A DNA stretch of 13,570 nucleotides from GWC2-45-19 sp964358085. Its GTDB lineage: Bacteria > Patescibacteriota > Microgenomatia > CAZETR01 > Amesbacteraceae. The position numbers were made by a program, and so were the translations under genes. Under the pieces are notes generated by a model. That model was not told where the DNA came from. It saw only the letters and a list, made by a program, of their open reading frames with translations, and ran no database searches. The stretch lies in NCBI GenBank assembly GCA_964358085.1, contig CAYHNU010000018.1:1-13570 (forward strand). The letters run 5' to 3'. Below are positions 11,425-13,570 of this stretch, piece by piece. Numbering within the stretch: position 1 is the stretch's first letter; every line of letters begins with the position of its first letter.

Positions 11425-12488
11425 AGTGAGTTTTCTACAAGACGATCATGTTTGGTCCAGGTAAAGTTTTTAACGACGTGGGCCCGGCCGGCAATTCCCA
11501 TCTTCTTGGCTATTTGGGGGTGGGTTTGGAGATAAAGAATTTTGGCGGCGAAGGCGCGAGGATCGCGAGGAAGCAACCAACCGGTAAGACCGTCTAATAC
11601 CGTCTCCCGGTATCCGCCGCTATCGATGGCCAGGACCGGGGTACCGCAAGCCATAGACTCGATGGAGGCCAGACCAAATGGTTCGTTGTAGCTGGTACAG
11701 AGAGTGGCCAGCGACTCGGAGTAATGTGAGGCGATATTTTGGGGAGAGACGGCGGGCGAGTTATTGGAAAAACTTAGGACTTTTAATTTGGGTCGATTTT
11801 TTAGAGGGATTAAACTGAGAGCCTGGAGAACGAAATTGTAACCGGAAACTTTATCTTTTTGGTCGATAAAGAGTACCTGGTTTTTTTTGGGCTGATCTGA
11901 TGGATAAAAAACCCGGGGATCAACGCCCAGATGGCAGGTTTGAGTGGGTTTACCAAATTCCTTTCGGACTTTGGCCCCGGTGAAATCAGAATTGGTGAGA
12001 ATAAACGAAGCTGCCTGGGCATTTGATTTGTCTGTTGATTTACGGATTTGACGGGTTAAAATCTCGTAATATTTTTTATGAAACGGAACAAGGTCTGTAA
12101 AAGCCAATTCCGGTTCGTAAGCGATGCGAAGCATTTCCTGACAAAAATACAAACTGGGGATTTTTAGGTAACACAGAATATGCGGAGCCTGAGTGTATAG
12201 ATCGGCATGGATTAAGGCCACGGCCGCGTTTATGTCTTGGGCCATTTTTTTGTGAATTTGGGGCAGGACAAAAAATTTCTGGTAGTCCGAAACTAAACGG
12301 TTTGACGAAAGTCGGAATGGATAGATATGAACCGACTTGACGAACGGATGTAAGGACAAAAACTTTTCGTCTGTTGCCGAGAGCTGAAAAAGATAAATCT
12401 CGTGCCGGCGGCTCAAATATTTGACTTGTTCGTAAACGGTGCGCTTGGCCCCGCCAGGGGGCAAGTTATGGAAAACAGCTATTTTCAT
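11403..12488 (-). CDS. GT4 family (GT-B fold) glycosyltransferase
   Basis: This 361-residue protein has a two-domain GT-B layout. The N-terminal acceptor domain begins MKIAVFHNLPPGGAKRTVYE (1-20), with the 'GGA.R.v' entry loop, and ends with ILTNSDFTGAKVRKEFG (163-179) and HLGVDPRVFYP (186-196). The C-terminal donor domain has the E-x7-E motif in EPFGLASIESMACGTPVLA (269-287, E269 and E277) that binds the nucleotide sugar, followed by SGGYRETVLDGLTGWLLP. The part between about 200 and 265 is shorter than in typical members. It probably adds a sugar to a lipid-linked glycan at the inner membrane face. The ATG at 12488 directly follows the TAG of the methyltransferase gene, and GGAAG lies 6 nt upstream. 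Its 3' end overlaps the next gene by 22 nt. Confidence 0.9.
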   Translation of the reverse strand: MKIAVFHNLPPGGAKRTVYEQVKYLSRRHEIYLFQLSATDEKFLSLHPFVKSVHIYPFRLSSNRLVSDYQKFFVLPQIHKKMAQDINAAVALIHADLYTQAPHILCYLKIPSLYFCQEMLRIAYEPELAFTDLVPFHKKYYEILTRQIRKSTDKSNAQAASFILTNSDFTGAKVRKEFGKPTQTCHLGVDPRVFYPSDQPKKNQVLFIDQKDKVSGYNFVLQALSLIPLKNRPKLKVLSFSNNSPAVSPQNIASHYSESLATLCTSYNEPFGLASIESMACGTPVLAIDSGGYRETVLDGLTGWLLPRDPRAFAAKILYLQTHPQIAKKMGIAGRAHVVKNFTWTKHDRLVENSLCHLASQ

Positions 12489-13259
12489 CTAATTCTTCCG
12501 GGCGACAATAAACAACCAACAAGCGTCTTGGGGATGGGCATATACATCGCCTACATGTAGGTAGTAATGCCATAGCGATTTAAGTACTGTTTTGGGGAAA
12601 AATGGTTCAAACCGGGGATCGCTTAGATAGGACCACAACTCTCTTTTATTAAAGAGCCGGTATGTGAAAATACTAAAGAGCCTATTCCATTTACCTATGA
12701 CAACACTTGGAAAATAATATTTATGCTCAACTACAGACATTTTACGAGCAGCAAGAAGTTTCTTCCATTCTCGTAGATTTCGGTAATGAAAATGGCTGAG
12801 GCGACTATTAATGGACCGGAGCCTGCTTTTGGTACTGAGTTTTAGAATCATCTTCTCGAATTGAGGAAGAGGGACAGTAAAAATAAATTTTCCGCCTTTA
12901 CTAAGTACGCGGGAAACTTCGGCCACAGCTTTAGTGTCGTGTTGGATATGTTCAAAAGTGCTATTACTGATAACGGTAGTAAAAGTGTTGGCTTTAAAAG
13001 GAAGTTGGGTGGCATCGGCCAATAATACCCGCTTATAAATTTTACGGGATTTGGCTTGGGCAATTACAAGTTGATTGTTATCTATGCCCACATCTAAAGG
13101 AACCTGGTGAGAAAAAACAATCTCGCTGATTCCACCGTCTCCGCAACCAATATCCAAAACCGGTCGTTTAAACTGTTGATCAGCCCAGATTTTCGCTTCT
13201 ATCGATCTAAAAATAATATCTTGGGGAGAAAACCAAAACCTGTCAATGAGTGATTTCAT
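12489..13259 (-). CDS. Class I SAM-dependent methyltransferase (Methyltransf_11-like)
   Basis: This 256-residue soluble protein has SAM-binding motif I VLDIGCGDGG (34-43) and an acidic end of strand 2 at VGIDNN (57-62, D60). ADATQLPFKANTFTTVISNSTFEHI follows, the motif with the 'LPF..N.F' and 'EH' features of this family. LSKGGKFIFTVP (about 119-130) forms the next strand. The C-terminal third, rich in aromatic and basic residues, is specific to this protein and may bind the substrate. In this cluster it could methylate a sugar or lipid intermediate, for example to cap a chain, but the substrate is not shown. It overlaps the flippase gene by 17 nt and has no Shine-Dalgarno of its own, which suggests coupling. 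The next gene's ATG follows its stop immediately. Confidence 0.88.
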   Translation of the reverse strand: MKSLIDRFWFSPQDIIFRSIEAKIWADQQFKRPVLDIGCGDGGISEIVFSHQVPLDVGIDNNQLVIAQAKSRKIYKRVLLADATQLPFKANTFTTVISNSTFEHIQHDTKAVAEVSRVLSKGGKFIFTVPLPQFEKMILKLSTKSRLRSINSRLSHFHYRNLREWKKLLAARKMSVVEHKYYFPSVVIGKWNRLFSIFTYRLFNKRELWSYLSDPRFEPFFPKTVLKSLWHYYLHVGDVYAHPQDACWLFIVARKN

Positions 13260-13570
13260 GGGAAGGTTTAAAAACTTTATTTAGATAATAAATAGCTAAT
13301 GGTATGGCGGCAATCTGACCGATCATAGCTGCTATTGCCGCCCCGATTATGCCATATTTATGCACTAATGGGACTATGGGAATCGCTAACCCTAGGATAT
13401 TTATCAGAGTCAGCATAGTAAGATACTCTTGTTTTTTAACAGCTAAAAACAGAGCCCCAAGGCTTCCGTAAATAGCTCTGATGATAGCAAAGATTGAAAG
13501 AAGCTTAAGAACCTCAATAATACTTATCCATTTTTCACCAAGAAACAGCAAAACTATTTGGGCAGAGAAA
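13243..13570 (-). CDS. C-terminal part of a polysaccharide flippase (Wzx/MOP-like), cut by the window edge
   Basis: The frame is open to the end of the window, so the gene starts outside it. The visible 108 residues hold three hydrophobic segments. LLFLGEKWISIIEVLKLLSI lies before the first, and GSLGALFLAVKKQEYLTML and HKYGIIGAAIAAMIGQ mark the loops. This order, with 'LLGE.W......L..L', 'G.L..A..(K/R)' and 'YG..GAA.A', is typical of the C-terminal half of MOP-family exporters that flip lipid-linked oligosaccharides. An internal TTG at 13551 could be mistaken for a start but lies in mid-domain. It is the first gene of the visible leftward polysaccharide cluster and fits its role. The family call rests on a partial sequence. 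Confidence 0.7.
   Translation of the reverse strand, partial: FSAQIVLLFLGEKWISIIEVLKLLSIFAIIRAIYGSLGALFLAVKKQEYLTMLTLINILGLAIPIVPLVHKYGIIGAAIAAMIGQIAAIPLAIYYLNKVFKPSHEITH

Noticed and set aside
13243..13551. TTG at 13551 as the true start of a 102-residue protein
   Set aside because: The frame is open to the window edge with flippase-like sequence continuing (F-S-A-Q-I-V before it), so this is an internal codon.
1..13570. CRISPR arrays, insertion sequences or rRNA
   Set aside because: No spaced direct repeats, transposase-like frames or rRNA-like segments were recognised.

Overview
The window looks like a chromosomal segment of a Candidate Phyla Radiation (Patescibacteria, probably Microgenomates-like) bacterium. 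This is inference. It rests on very tight packing, three scattered tRNA genes without an encoded CCA, many starts with no Shine-Dalgarno but a -10 box just upstream, a thermonuclease with a C-terminal Cys-rich Excalibur-like tail, LysM and Ig-like wall proteins on single membrane anchors, and many lipid-linked-sugar glycosyltransferases. No rRNA or marker gene is present to fix the taxon.

Layout. 1-111: leader with a palindrome and a promoter. 112-807 (+): diverged P-loop kinase-like protein. 885-1750 (-): membrane-anchored thermonuclease whose C-terminal Excalibur-like domain is in another frame (frameshift near 1142-1150). 1795-1868: tRNA-Asp(GTC), followed after 3 nt by the ATG of a GT-C type membrane glycosyltransferase (1872-3299). 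3369-3881: double-LysM anchored protein with a classical promoter and a strong Shine-Dalgarno. 3921-3991: tRNA-Gly(CCC), followed after 2 nt by the ATG of a small nucleotidyltransferase (3994-4329), then a dubious 32-codon ORF. 4416-4923 (-): Phd/YefM-RelE toxin-antitoxin pair. 4982-5052 (-): tRNA-Thr(CGT), divergent from an Ig-like anchored protein (5081-5764, +) through a nearly symmetric pair of extended -10 boxes.

5670-13570 (-): a surface-polysaccharide cluster, in transcription order: flippase C-terminus (cut by the window edge), SAM methyltransferase, GT4 glycosyltransferase, GT2/GT-C fusion, MFS transporter, D-2-hydroxyacid dehydrogenase-like protein, WaaE-like GT2, and O-antigen ligase/polymerase. 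Several junctions overlap, and three carry internal promoters, two of them built from the stop region of the preceding gene. The expected logic is sugar transfer onto a lipid carrier, export by the flippase, and polymerisation or ligation outside; the MFS and dehydrogenase-like genes do not fit this directly. LysM and Ig-like proteins nearby fit the same cell-surface theme.

Most notable: (1) a recurring leaderless architecture in which a -10 box lies 6-10 nt before ATG; (2) two protein genes beginning 2-3 nt after a tRNA, so tRNA 3' processing could make leaderless mRNAs; (3) a head-to-head pair of extended -10 elements 2 bp apart; (4) 7-bp-period repeats read through inside membrane-protein genes; (5) a frameshifted nuclease with an intact out-of-frame domain; (6) an A7 tract at the toxin-antitoxin junction where loss of one A would fuse the two proteins.
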